A stretch of DNA of 64,000 bases from an uncultured Clostridia bacterium (lineage in GTDB: Bacteria > Bacillota > Clostridia > UBA1381), in assembly GCA_934487205.1 (NCBI GenBank), contig CAKSRS010000001.1, forward strand, positions 1 to 64,000. Reading direction: 5' to 3'. Shown one piece after another: positions 41,046-49,971 of this stretch (position 1 is the first letter of the stretch; each line of letters opens with the position of its first letter). The position numbers and the translations under genes were made by a program. The notes beneath the pieces are model-generated. The model was not told the origin of the DNA. It ran no database searches and saw nothing but the letters and a program-made list of their open reading frames with translations.

Positions 41046-41756
41046 TCATTTGTTCCAACCGTCTATGCCGCTGTTTTGTATGGCGGTAAACATTCTTTTT
41101 TTCAGTCCGGGATTGACTTTCTTGTCCAAATCCGCGATAACATCCTTTATTTCCGCGCGCTTTGTACTGCCGTCGACCGGACATGCGCTTTTTAAAACGG
41201 GAATATCCATCTTCCGCACAACGCCGCGGATATCGCCCTCGCGCACATAAATCAGCGGACGGATTGAGTACAAATCGGTTCTGTCGAGATATGTAACCGG
41301 CGCGAAACAGTTAATTCTGCCCTCGTACATAAGGCTCAGAAGAAACGTTTCGAGCACATCATCATTATGATGCCCGAGCGCCACGCGCTTACAGCCGTTT
41401 TCTATCGCCAGGTCGTTCAGCGCGCCGCGGCGCAGTTTTGCGCACAGCGAGCACGGATTTTCCTCCTTGCGGTAATCGAAAACCACCTCCGCGATATTCG
41501 TCGGCTTTACAACGTATTCCACGCCCAAGCCGTCGCAATATTTTTGTATGGCGGAATAATCCTGCTTATACCCCATATCGAGCGTGAGTCCCATAACCGT
41601 GAACTTTTTCGGATAGTACCGTGACAAATTCGCAAGCGCGCCCAAAAGCACAAGGCTGTCCTTTCCACCCGAAACACCGACGGCAATTTTGTCACCATCA
41701 TGAATCATATCATAATCTTCAACGGCTTTTCTTACTCTGCTGACAATTCTTTTCAT
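41046..41756 (-). CDS. TtcA-like PP-loop tRNA thiolation enzyme
   Basis: A 236-residue PP-loop ATPase of the TtcA family. The PP-loop is GVSGGKDSLVLLGAL (about 28-42), the iron-sulfur CxxC is CSLC in ENPCSLCAKLRRG near 116, and a further Cys is in SACPVDGSTKR. This group thiolates cytidine 32 in tRNA or related positions using a [4Fe-4S] cluster. The usual GHHNDDVLETFLL motif is present. It overlaps pgsA at one base. The exact tRNA target in Clostridia is not fixed by sequence. Confidence 0.9.
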   Translation of the reverse strand: MKRIVSRVRKAVEDYDMIHDGDKIAVGVSGGKDSLVLLGALANLSRYYPKKFTVMGLTLDMGYKQDYSAIQKYCDGLGVEYVVKPTNIAEVVFDYRKEENPCSLCAKLRRGALNDLAIENGCKRVALGHHNDDVLETFLLSLMYEGRINCFAPVTYLDRTDLYSIRPLIYVREGDIRGVVRKMDIPVLKSACPVDGSTKRAEIKDVIADLDKKVNPGLKKRMFTAIQNSGIDGWNK

Positions 41757-42310
41757 TATTTAGCTTCCTTAAACAGTCCTATATTTTTTATAACATAATC
41801 CGCGCCCGAGATAACCGTAACTGCCGCCGACAGCCATACAAGTATGTTGGTAATCAGCACAGCAGTATCCGGCGGGCAAACCGGCAAAAGCATAATTATC
41901 GCCGCAATTATCGCGACCATCTGGAACACGGTTTTCATTTTGCCCCAAATCGACGCGGCAATGACTGTTCCGTTCCCCGCGGCGACAAGCCGTATCCCGG
42001 CAACGATAAATTCACGCGTTAAAATCAGCATAACCGCCCATGCCGACGCGCGCCCGAAACTCATGAGCCCCAAAAACGCCGCCGTTGTAAGCATCTTATC
42101 GGCAAGCGGGTCCATGAACTTTCCGAAATTTGTTATCATATTATAATGCCGTGCTATATAGCCGTCCAGCGTGTCGGTAATCGACGCGACCGCGAAAAGC
42201 ACCAGCGCCGTTACCACATACGCCGGTTTTGTCGGGTCGAGCATCAGAAACAGCATAAAAAACGGCACGATTATTATTCTTAATATTGTTAATTTATTTG
42301 CAGTATTCAT
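41756..42310 (-). CDS. pgsA: CDP-diacylglycerol-glycerol-3-phosphate 3-phosphatidyltransferase
   Basis: A 184-residue integral membrane CDP-alcohol phosphatidyltransferase, the first committed step to phosphatidylglycerol. The signature is complete: TDTLDGYIAR, then GKFMDPLADK (D-x2-D-G-x2-A-R-x8-G-x3-D-x3-D), near residues 40-72. About five membrane segments follow. It lies seven bases downstream of rimO and overlaps the ttcA-like gene. Confidence 0.96.
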   Translation of the reverse strand: MNTANKLTILRIIIVPFFMLFLMLDPTKPAYVVTALVLFAVASITDTLDGYIARHYNMITNFGKFMDPLADKMLTTAAFLGLMSFGRASAWAVMLILTREFIVAGIRLVAAGNGTVIAASIWGKMKTVFQMVAIIAAIIMLLPVCPPDTAVLITNILVWLSAAVTVISGADYVIKNIGLFKEAK

Positions 42311-42316
42311 AACATA

Positions 42317-43645
42317 TTACCTCCGAACGGTCTGCCCCGTTAAATCATATTCATCGGCGGCGAGAATTTCCACCGTGACGAACGAGCCGATTTCCACCTC
42401 GTCGTCGGCGGCAAAATAAACCTTGCCGTCAACATCTATACTGTCGGCATAACTCCTGCCGTAGTACATAAAATTATCCTCGTCATAACCTTCGCACAAA
42501 ACTTCGATTTGCGCGCCGATTTTTTCTTTATTTTTCTCCAGCGAAATTTTCTGCTGAATTTCCATAAGCCTGTCGCGCCGCTCCTCCTTGACGCTGTCGT
42601 CAAGCTGACCGTCAAAATCGGCAGCGGGCGTATTTTCCTCGCGCGAATAGGCGAACACGCCGACCCTGTCGAGCCGCGCTTTTTGCACAAATTCGCACAA
42701 TTCGTTAAATTGTTCCTCCGTCTCACCCGGAAATCCCGTTATGAGCGATGTTCTTATCGAAACACCGGGCATTTTTTCGCGCAAAAGTGCGATTTTTTCC
42801 TCAATTTCCGCACGGTTTGTGCGCCGCGCCATTCTGCGCAGAATTTCATTATTGATGTGCTGAATCGGCATATCGACATAATGGCATATTTTCGGCTCGC
42901 GCGCCATGACGTCGATAAGTCCGTCGGTAATCGCCTCCGCATAGAAGTAATGCACTCGGATCCAGTGTATTCCGTCAATTTCGCACAGCCGCGCAAGAAG
43001 TCTGTCAAGCGCGGGCGCGCCGTAAATATCCTTGCCGTAGCGCGTGGTGTCCTGTGCAATTAAGATAAGCTCACGCACGCCGTTTTCGGCAAGCCGCTCC
43101 GCCTCCGCCGCAATATCCTCGATTTTTCGGCTGCGGAAATGCCCGCGAATCATCGGAATTGCACAGTATGTGCAGTTATTATCGCAGCCGTCGGCTATTT
43201 TTAAATATGCCGTATAATTCGGCGTCGTCAGTATACGCGGCAGATTTTCCGGAATTTCGCAATTCTGATGCCCCCAAAGGCATACCTCGCCGCCGCGCGC
43301 CGCTTTTGCGATTACGTCCGCGATTTTGTCAAAATCGCCCGCGCCGACAACCGCGTCCACCTCCGGCAGCTCCTTTTTTATATCGTCATGATACCGCTCC
43401 GCCAGGCACCCCGTAGCGATGAGCAGACGGCACGCGCCGCTTTTTTTGTACTCCGCCATTTCCAAAATGGTGTCAATCGATTCCTGCTTTGCCGGGTCGA
43501 TAAATCCGCACGTGTTTACCACGATTGCCTCCGCCTCTTTCGGGTCGCTCACAAGAGTGTGCCCCCCCTCGGCAAGTATGCCGAGCATTATTTCCGAATC
43601 GGTCTGATTTTTTGGGCACCCCAGTGAAACCATTCCTATTTTCAT
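42317..43645 (-). CDS. rimO: Ribosomal protein S12 methylthiotransferase
   Basis: A 442-residue radical-SAM enzyme that methylthiolates the Asp of ribosomal protein S12. The N-terminal MTTase domain begins MVSLGCPKNQTDSE, with three Cys for the second cluster. The radical-SAM motif is GCDNNCTYCAIPMIRG near 140. The C-terminal TRAM domain holds CEGYDEDNFMYYGRSYADSIDVDG, the RimO type. The start is ATG 43645, sharing its A with the recX stop (TGATG), rather than the in-frame TTG three codons upstream. Confidence 0.96.
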   Translation of the reverse strand: MKIGMVSLGCPKNQTDSEIMLGILAEGGHTLVSDPKEAEAIVVNTCGFIDPAKQESIDTILEMAEYKKSGACRLLIATGCLAERYHDDIKKELPEVDAVVGAGDFDKIADVIAKAARGGEVCLWGHQNCEIPENLPRILTTPNYTAYLKIADGCDNNCTYCAIPMIRGHFRSRKIEDIAAEAERLAENGVRELILIAQDTTRYGKDIYGAPALDRLLARLCEIDGIHWIRVHYFYAEAITDGLIDVMAREPKICHYVDMPIQHINNEILRRMARRTNRAEIEEKIALLREKMPGVSIRTSLITGFPGETEEQFNELCEFVQKARLDRVGVFAYSREENTPAADFDGQLDDSVKEERRDRLMEIQQKISLEKNKEKIGAQIEVLCEGYDEDNFMYYGRSYADSIDVDGKVYFAADDEVEIGSFVTVEILAADEYDLTGQTVRR

Positions 43646-44139
43646 CAATCCCAATCCTTTCCGTCTGTCTGTTCTTCCGCCGAAAGCGCGTCGATACAGC
43701 GCTTTATATCACCGAACTCATAGCCGCGGTACATAAAATAGCGGTATGTTTTGTCAATATTTTTCCTTTCAAAATTTCCGCCGAGCTTTTTCTGCACAAG
43801 CGGCAAAAGCGCGTCCTCCTCGGTATCGGCAAGTTCCGAAAGCGCAATTTCTGCCGTTTCGCCTTCAATTCCGCGGTTTTTCAGTTCCGCGGCAATACGG
43901 CGTTTGCCGAGTTTTTTCACGTTCTGCAAATCGCGCGCAAGCCGTTTTGCATATTCGCCGTCATTCAAAAAACCGTATTCCTTTAAAAATTCCGTAATCG
44001 GCGGCAAATCCTCGCGCCGCGCACCCGCACGGATAAGCTTATCGCACAGTTCCTTCTCCGAGTGCGCGCGAAATTCCAAAAGCCGCAGCGCCTTCTCCTT
44101 TGCCGCCTGCGCCGAAAGCTCCTTCTTTTCCTTCATCAT
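43645..44139 (-). CDS. recX: Regulatory protein RecX
   Basis: A 164-residue RecX/OraA-type protein that curbs RecA filaments. Three repeated three-helix units are visible: ALRLLEFRAHSEKELCDKLIRAG, then LKEYGFLNDGEYAKRLARDL, and KKLGKRRIAAELKNRGIE. The ATG overlaps the HD protein's stop by four bases. Length is normal. No recA is in the window. Confidence 0.92.
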   Translation of the reverse strand: MMKEKKELSAQAAKEKALRLLEFRAHSEKELCDKLIRAGARREDLPPITEFLKEYGFLNDGEYAKRLARDLQNVKKLGKRRIAAELKNRGIEGETAEIALSELADTEEDALLPLVQKKLGGNFERKNIDKTYRYFMYRGYEFGDIKRCIDALSAEEQTDGKDWD

Positions 44140-45323
44140 ATCCTGAAATAATCAAACAGCTGTCCGAAGTCCACCGAGCCGATTATGCGGTTCTCGTACT
44201 GTGCGAACAGGTTGTGATAACCCTCCTGTATCTGTTCCGAGCTGATTCCGTATTTTACCGACAAATACGCCTCAAGGTACGCCGATAAATGGTCGCAGCC
44301 GCGGATTAATTCGCCGTCAATTGGCATGAATTTATCGTCATTGTATTTCTCGTTGATTTCGTCTGAGCCGGTTTTTAAAAGCCGTCCGTTAAGCATGATT
44401 TTGGACGCAAATTCGTCCTGTGTAAAAAATTCGAGTTCATTCCAGATTTCATCGGTAACAAGCGGCCTTATCACCTTGCGCATCTGTTTATCCTCGATTT
44501 CCTTTATAAGATAATCAAGGCCCTTTACCGACGACTTCACGGGCGAAACGATATCGCGCGTCAGAACTTCCGGAATATCATGAAAAAGTCCGCCGAAAAA
44601 GTTATTGATAAGCCGCGCGTCGCATGCGTTACATTCGAGCGACACAAGGTACGACATAATCGCCACAATCAGCATATGCCCCATAACCGATGTGTTCGGC
44701 GTTCTTACCGCGCGCGACCATCTTTGCTGATAGCGCAGTTTGCCGATAAGCGACAAAAATTCCTTCAGCCGCGGGTCGGTCGAAAACCGCGAATATCCGT
44801 CAAACGTGTTGCACCGCGCAAGTCCGTTTTCCACCTCGCGCCGCACCGTTTCAATATCATATGTTGTGCGGTTCTGCGGATAAATCACCTCAAATTCCCA
44901 GTGCGTGGCATAATAATGCGCCGCCCTCAGAATTTTCTTCTCCTTTTCCGCATAGGTGTCATCATTGAAGTAGCGGCACATTTTATCATAAAATCCACCG
45001 TTTATCCCTTCCACCATGCCCCGTACCTGTTCCAAAACCCACTCGTTTATCTGTCTGCCCTTTTCCTTCATGAGCATGTGATAAATCGGCGGCTTTATAT
45101 CGGTCAGCACAATCCTGTGCAGATATTCAAATATTCCGCCCTCCAAAAGCTTGAGGCGGTCGTATTTATCGTCACCCTCGCACTTGCCGAGAACATACGC
45201 GTACACCATTTTATGCGCCTGTTTATCCAGTTCGGAAAATCCGTTCCATGGGCGTATATGGTCGTTCCAGCGCTGTATCGATGCCGCGACATGTATCAGT
45301 GAAATCAATGATTTACGTATCAT
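44136..45323 (-). CDS. HD-domain protein (YfbR-like, two HD-type halves)
   Basis: A 395-residue protein. The first half contains IQRWNDHIRPWNGFSELDKQAHKMVYAYVLG and the second has the metal-binding pattern VMGHMLIVAIMSYLV (His), FFGGLFHDIPEVLTRDI (HD pair) and a final Asp in GCDHLSAYLEAYL. This is the HD/YfbR pattern linked to nucleoside 5'-monophosphate phosphatases, here fused to a second HD-like region. ATG 45323 follows TTGGAGG. It is the first gene of the operon ending with comM. Confidence 0.85.
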   Translation of the reverse strand: MIRKSLISLIHVAASIQRWNDHIRPWNGFSELDKQAHKMVYAYVLGKCEGDDKYDRLKLLEGGIFEYLHRIVLTDIKPPIYHMLMKEKGRQINEWVLEQVRGMVEGINGGFYDKMCRYFNDDTYAEKEKKILRAAHYYATHWEFEVIYPQNRTTYDIETVRREVENGLARCNTFDGYSRFSTDPRLKEFLSLIGKLRYQQRWSRAVRTPNTSVMGHMLIVAIMSYLVSLECNACDARLINNFFGGLFHDIPEVLTRDIVSPVKSSVKGLDYLIKEIEDKQMRKVIRPLVTDEIWNELEFFTQDEFASKIMLNGRLLKTGSDEINEKYNDDKFMPIDGELIRGCDHLSAYLEAYLSVKYGISSEQIQEGYHNLFAQYENRIIGSVDFGQLFDYFRI

Positions 45324-45538
45324 GTTGACCTCCAATCTTTCGCCGTTCGGCGAAAAATACCTATAATCACAGTAATTATACCACAAATCCCCGCGCGAGG
45401 TCAATAGAAAATGCGAAAGAAACCGCCGCACGCGCCCATTTATCCCCCTCGTTTGTTGAAAATATCCAAAAACATATCGCCATGATATACATTAAAGGGT
45501 TAATAGCCATATACTTGACGCCCCGTACGGCAAAACAC

Positions 45539-45567
45539 TTGACAAAGCTGCCGAAAAATAGTATATT
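45539..45567 (+). promoter_or_regulatory. Promoter of metNI
   Basis: Perfect TTGACA (45539-45544), 17-bp spacer, TATATT (45562-45567). Only about 55 bp of leader precede metN, too short for an S-box or T-box. Confidence 0.75.
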
Positions 45568-45627
45568 AGATATAATAACTTCATTATTATATGTGAAAAA
45601 ACATATTTAACCGGAGAGGTGTTACTC

Positions 45628-46638
45628 ATGATAGAAATAAAACATCTTTTTAAAACTTTTCAGACTGCCGACGGCGCCGTCGAGGCTCTGAAAGACATTA
45701 ACCTGACGATAAACGACGGCGACATTTACGGCATTATCGGCATGAGCGGCGCGGGAAAAAGTACGCTTGTGCGCTGCATAAACATGTTGGAACGCCCGAC
45801 GGACGGCAGCGTCGAAATCGACGGCACCGACATCGGCAAAATTTCCGACGCGGAACTGCGCAAAGTCCGCCGGAACGTAACAATGATTTTCCAGAGTTTT
45901 AACCTGCTTATGCAGCGGACCTGCCTGAAAAACATCTGTTTTCCGCTCGAGCTTGCGGGCGTGAAAAAAGAGGACGCGAAAAAGCGCGCGCTTGAACTTT
46001 TGGAAACGGTAGGCTTGCCGGACAAGGCGAACGCATACCCGGCGCAGCTTTCGGGCGGGCAGCAGCAGCGAATTGCAATCGCGCGCGCACTTGCCACAAA
46101 TCCGCGCGTTCTGCTGTGCGACGAGGCGACCAGCGCGCTTGACCCGAAAACAACGCACTCAATTCTCGAATTAATCCGCGACATAAACGAAAAACTCGGT
46201 ATCACCGTTATAATTATTACGCATCAGATGAGCGTGGTAGAGGCCGTGTGCAACCGCGTTGCGATTTTGGACAACGGCTCGGTTGCCGAGGAAGGCGAGG
46301 TCGGCGTCATCTTTTCAAATCCGCAGTCAAATGCGGCGAAACGCCTTGTTTTCCCCGACGGCGTCAGCAGTCTTTCGGCGGCAAAGCCGGAAGAACAGAG
46401 CGTGCGCATTGTATTTAACGGCGCAAGCGCGGCGGGCAGACCGCTGATTTCGCAAATGGCAATCGATATCGGCGTCGCGGCAAATATTCTCGCAGCGTCC
46501 ACGCGCACAATAAGCGGCAAGGTTTACGGGAGTATGCTGCTCGGCATTGCCGGCGGCGATGAATGTGTTACAAAAGCAATCGGCTATCTGCGGAATGTTC
46601 CCGATGTGATTGCAGAGGAGGTGACGGAAAATGTTTAA
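45628..46638 (+). CDS. metN: Methionine ABC transporter ATP-binding protein
   Basis: A 336-residue MetN. Walker A is GMSGAGKSTLVRC near residue 38, the signature LSGGQQQRIAIARAL near 138 and Walker B VLLCDEATSALDPKTT near 160. The C-terminal NIL regulatory domain (about 255-336), which binds methionine and inhibits transport, contains RIVFNGASAAGRPLISQMA. ATG 45628 follows GGAGAGG; a GTG three codons earlier is less likely. It overlaps metI by eight bases. Confidence 0.94.
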   Translation: MIEIKHLFKTFQTADGAVEALKDINLTINDGDIYGIIGMSGAGKSTLVRCINMLERPTDGSVEIDGTDIGKISDAELRKVRRNVTMIFQSFNLLMQRTCLKNICFPLELAGVKKEDAKKRALELLETVGLPDKANAYPAQLSGGQQQRIAIARALATNPRVLLCDEATSALDPKTTHSILELIRDINEKLGITVIIITHQMSVVEAVCNRVAILDNGSVAEEGEVGVIFSNPQSNAAKRLVFPDGVSSLSAAKPEEQSVRIVFNGASAAGRPLISQMAIDIGVAANILAASTRTISGKVYGSMLLGIAGGDECVTKAIGYLRNVPDVIAEEVTENV

Positions 46639-47341
46639 TAATTTATTTGCACCCGAAGTCATTTCGGAGGCTGTCGAAATACTGAAAACGGAATTTCTTA
46701 TGGCAACATGGGAAACTTTATACGTAACGGTGCTCGCAACGCTGTTCTCCGTCATAATCGGACTTCCTTTGGGAATTTTGCTTGTTGTCGGCGAAAAAAA
46801 CGGCGTACTGCCGCTCCCGAAATGGTTTATGCACGCGCTCGGAATTATCATTAATCTGCTGCGCTCGGTGCCGTTTCTTATACTCATGATTATGGTGTTC
46901 CCGCTGACGCGCCTTATTATCGGCACAACGGTCGGCACAACGGCGTCCATCGTTCCGCTTGTTATCGCGGCGTTCCCGTTCGTTGCGCGCCTTGCCGAAA
47001 GCAGTCTGCGCGAGGTCAATCCAAATATTATCGAGGCGGCTCAAAGCATGGGCGCAACGCCTTTGCAGATAATCACAAAAGTGATGATTCCCGAAAGCGT
47101 TCCGTCGCTTATATCCAACGTCACCATTGCAATAACCACGATTTTGGGGTACTCGGCAATGAGCGGAATTATCGGCGGCGGCGGACTCGGTAAAATCGCG
47201 ATTAACTACGGTTATTACCGGTATAAATATCTTGTAATGCTTGCCGCGGTTATCGTTTTAATCGTTATGGTTCAGATTTTCCAAAGCGCCGGCACTCATT
47301 GGGCGACAAAATCCGACAAGCGGTTAAAGGGCAGAGAATAA
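46631..47341 (+). CDS. metI: Methionine ABC transporter permease
   Basis: A 236-residue MetI with five to six membrane segments: TLYVTVLATLFSVIIGLPLGILL, RSVPFLILMIMVFPLTRLI and the ABC-contact EAA-like loop EAAQSMGATPLQIITKVMIPES near 140. It pairs with MetN. The usual third member, the MetQ binding lipoprotein, does not follow: the next gene is an unrelated convergent one. MetQ may be encoded elsewhere. Confidence 0.94.
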   Translation: MFNNLFAPEVISEAVEILKTEFLMATWETLYVTVLATLFSVIIGLPLGILLVVGEKNGVLPLPKWFMHALGIIINLLRSVPFLILMIMVFPLTRLIIGTTVGTTASIVPLVIAAFPFVARLAESSLREVNPNIIEAAQSMGATPLQIITKVMIPESVPSLISNVTIAITTILGYSAMSGIIGGGGLGKIAINYGYYRYKYLVMLAAVIVLIVMVQIFQSAGTHWATKSDKRLKGRE

Positions 47342-47411
47342 AAACATAAACTTTGATTTCCAGAAACTCTTTTACACACCGCCGTGCAACCAAACTTATT
47401 GCTAAAAAAAC

Positions 47412-47449
47412 AGGCTGTATAAAAAGTCGGTTGACTTTTTATACAGCCT
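47412..47449 (+). terminator. Terminator after metI; copy A of a repeated palindrome
   Basis: A perfect 17-bp stem (47412-47428 with 47433-47449) with a GGTT loop, ending TTTACTTTT. The same stem, with one change, occurs at 52307-52344. It also faces the convergent DacF-like gene. Confidence 0.85.
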
Positions 47450-47491
47450 TTACTTTTGATAAGGAAAAGCGTTTTTAAGCTTTTCAATTTT

Positions 47492-49048
47492 TTATCTTCG
47501 TCTGCGATAGTAATCGTCACGGCGGCGCGATGCGCTGTTTCCGCCGGGGCGTTTTGCGGATTTTCCGTTAAACGACGTCATCTGACTGTGGCGTTTGCGC
47601 CTTTTGCGGTTTTGCACAATGCGCATGCGTGCCCAGCCCGCCGCAATAAGTACCAAAATTATAATCGTAATCGGATTGAATATAAAATGAATAATAGTGT
47701 TCATTATATGCAGAACAAAATCCCGTTTTACCTCATTTGCGGCAACAAGATTAACCGTTTTGAGCGGTTTCCCGTTATACGAATAGGTAATCGTGCCGAA
47801 ATAGTCGCCCTGCGCAATCGGCGCTTTCGCCTCCTGTACAAGTGTGACTTCATTCGTGATAATCTCCGGGTCGGCGGTATTTTTCAGCGTTATATACACA
47901 TCATCTTCGACCGTGAGTGCAAGACGCGTGGAATTTTTCGACTCGGCAACCTTAGTATCATACAGAACATCGCCCTTCTTCGAAAGCAGCACCGACTGAT
48001 AATTTTCAAAAACATAATCAAACATTGCCGCCGTATCGATAAAGGAATATGCGCCCTCTTTTGCGGTCGTATTCTGACAGCCCATAACCACGCTGATTAC
48101 GTTGAGCTTGCCCTTCGCCGCCGACGCGGCAAGGCAATAACCCGCGTCCGTGCTGTTGCCCGACTTTATCCCCGTCGCGTTTGCGTAGAAATAATACGGA
48201 TATTTGTATCTGCTTACCAAATGATTTGTGCTCAAAATCGTCTTTTGCTTGCTGCGCGCCTGCGTCGGCGGAAAAACATATTTCTGCGTTGCGGCAATCT
48301 GCGCAAACGTGCTGTTGTTCATCGCGTAAATCGACAGATACGCCATATCCGACGCGGTTGTGTAATGATTTTCATTCTGATACCCGCTCGGATTTGCAAA
48401 ATGTGTGCCGGTCAGTCCCAGCTCCGCCGCCTTATCGTTCATCTTCTGCACGAATGCGTCAATACTGCCCGAAACGGAAATGGCGAGCGTATTTGCCGCG
48501 TCGTTGCACGAATTTACTATTATCGCATACAAAAGCTGCTCAACCGTGTAGCTTTCGCCAACCTTCATGCCCAGCTGCGGCTGAGTATAGGTTATCCCCG
48601 CAAGCGCCTCCTCGGTAACCGTGCAGTTATCGGCAAGGTTCGTGTTCTCCAGCGCGACAACCGCCGTCATTATATTCGAAAGTCCCGCCGGGTACATTTT
48701 TTTATCCGCATTGAGCGCGTAGATAATATCGCCCGAATTTGCGTCCATGACTATCGCCGCTCCGGCGCGCGGTACGGGGAATTCCGCCTTTTTTGGTTCT
48801 TCCGTCGGTTTGGGCGATTCCGACGGACTTGCCGAAGATTTCGGTGACGCCGACGGCTTGTCCGATGTTTTCGGCGACGCCGAAGGTTTTGCCGAAGATT
48901 TCGGCGACGCGGTCGGTTTTTCCGATGTTTTGGGAGTTACCGTCACTTTCGGCGACGCAGTCGGACTTGCCGAAGGCGCCGCGCCGACCGTGGCGGATAT
49001 CGCCGTTACCGCCGATAATAAAATTGATGCAAGAAGGTGTTTTTTCAT
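47492..49048 (-). CDS. DacF/PBP5-like D-Ala-D-Ala carboxypeptidase homologue lacking the catalytic Ser-Lys
   Basis: A 518-residue exported S11-family protein: signal peptide (1-24), a Ser/Pro/Lys low-complexity stretch (25-90), the S11 domain (about 95-400) and a membrane helix near 460-480 with a basic Arg-rich tail. The family's SxxK motif (PASxTKIMTA) reads PAGLSNIMTA at 120-129, so the nucleophile Ser is Gly122 and the general-base Lys is Asn125. The SCN (180-182) and KSG (295-297) motifs remain. It is therefore predicted to bind but not cleave peptidoglycan stems. AAAGG precedes the ATG. The promoter is at 49148-49176. Confidence 0.88.
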   Translation of the reverse strand: MKKHLLASILLSAVTAISATVGAAPSASPTASPKVTVTPKTSEKPTASPKSSAKPSASPKTSDKPSASPKSSASPSESPKPTEEPKKAEFPVPRAGAAIVMDANSGDIIYALNADKKMYPAGLSNIMTAVVALENTNLADNCTVTEEALAGITYTQPQLGMKVGESYTVEQLLYAIIVNSCNDAANTLAISVSGSIDAFVQKMNDKAAELGLTGTHFANPSGYQNENHYTTASDMAYLSIYAMNNSTFAQIAATQKYVFPPTQARSKQKTILSTNHLVSRYKYPYYFYANATGIKSGNSTDAGYCLAASAAKGKLNVISVVMGCQNTTAKEGAYSFIDTAAMFDYVFENYQSVLLSKKGDVLYDTKVAESKNSTRLALTVEDDVYITLKNTADPEIITNEVTLVQEAKAPIAQGDYFGTITYSYNGKPLKTVNLVAANEVKRDFVLHIMNTIIHFIFNPITIIILVLIAAGWARMRIVQNRKRRKRHSQMTSFNGKSAKRPGGNSASRRRDDYYRRRR

Positions 49049-49147
49049 AATAAATCGTTACCTTTCTGCCCCTGTAAGTTCCGTTTTTCATGCCGCAGGG
49101 CGGGGCAAGTTATATTTTTAGATAAAAAGTACATATGTAATATCTTA

Positions 49148-49176
49148 ATTATACATAATTCTGACTTAATTTGCAA
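49148..49176 (-). promoter_or_regulatory. Promoter of the DacF-like gene
   Basis: Minus-strand TTGCAA (49176-49171), 17-bp spacer, perfect TATAAT (49153-49148). Confidence 0.75.
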
Positions 49177-49217
49177 GAAATTTAATAAAAAAACTATGAA
49201 AATCGAATTATTTGTGA

Positions 49218-49223
49218 TATACT
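49218..49223 (+). promoter_or_regulatory. Probable -10 of the two-component operon
   Basis: TATACT at 49218-49223, 68 bp before the response regulator ATG. The matching -35 (TATGAA) is poor, so an activator or another start may be used. Confidence 0.45.
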
Positions 49224-49290
49224 GATAATAAGATTATTTATTATTGCAGCTTTAGTCTTTTTAAAGGCGCGGAAAGGAAGGGTTATAAAG

Positions 49291-49971
49291 ATGAAAATAC
49301 TCGTTGTTGACGATGAAAAGCTAATCGTCAAAGGACTTAAATATAATCTCGAACAGGAGGGGTATCAGGTCGTCGCCGCATATGACGGTGAGGAAGCGGT
49401 GCGCCTTGCACACGACGGCAGTATCAGCCTTATTCTTCTGGACGTAATGCTGCCGAAAATGGACGGACTCACCGTCTGCCGCACGGTGCGCACATTTTCC
49501 GACGTGCCGATTATCATGCTGACGGCGCGCAGCGAGGATATCGACAAAATTTTGGGGCTCGAATACGGTGCGGACGATTACATAACCAAACCGTTTAACG
49601 TCCGCGAGGTTACATCACGCATAAAGGCAATTCTGCGCCGCGTAAATCCCACGCCCAAAGGCAGCAATCAGATTGTCGTTTCGGGCGATATCAAGCTCGA
49701 CTACAATCTGCGCCGAGTTACCGTGAAGGATAAATCGGTTGAGCTGACCGGCAAGGAGTTTGACCTTCTTGATTTATTCATCAAAAATCCGGGCAGAGTG
49801 TACACGCGCGAGAGCCTTTTGAACATTGCTTGGGGCGTTGACTATCCCGGCGACGTCCGCACGGTGGACGTTCATATCCGCCGTCTGCGCGAAAAAATTG
49901 AGCAAAATCCGGCGGAGCCGACCTATATTATGACAAAATGGGGTGTTGGTTATTACTATCGCGAAAATTAA
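49291..49971 (+). CDS. OmpR/PhoB-family response regulator
   Basis: A 226-residue regulator. The receiver domain (1-120) has the acidic pocket VVDDEK, the phosphoacceptor Asp51 in LLDVMLP and the switch MLTAR with KPF. The winged-helix output domain (about 130-226) ends with VRTVDVHIRRLREKIEQNP and MTKWGVGYYYREN. It resembles WalR/PhoP types. GGAAAGGAAGG precedes the ATG. Its end overlaps the kinase gene by up to 29 bases. Confidence 0.96.
   Translation: MKILVVDDEKLIVKGLKYNLEQEGYQVVAAYDGEEAVRLAHDGSISLILLDVMLPKMDGLTVCRTVRTFSDVPIIMLTARSEDIDKILGLEYGADDYITKPFNVREVTSRIKAILRRVNPTPKGSNQIVVSGDIKLDYNLRRVTVKDKSVELTGKEFDLLDLFIKNPGRVYTRESLLNIAWGVDYPGDVRTVDVHIRRLREKIEQNPAEPTYIMTKWGVGYYYREN

Noticed and set aside
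45569..45627. SAM riboswitch or T-box upstream of metN
   Set aside because: Only about 55 bp separate the promoter from metN, too short for either, and no S-box core was seen.
47456..48847. 463-codon plus-strand frame opposite the DacF-like gene
   Set aside because: It is a shadow of the dacF-like gene, Arg/His-rich, with no binding site and no recognisable motif.
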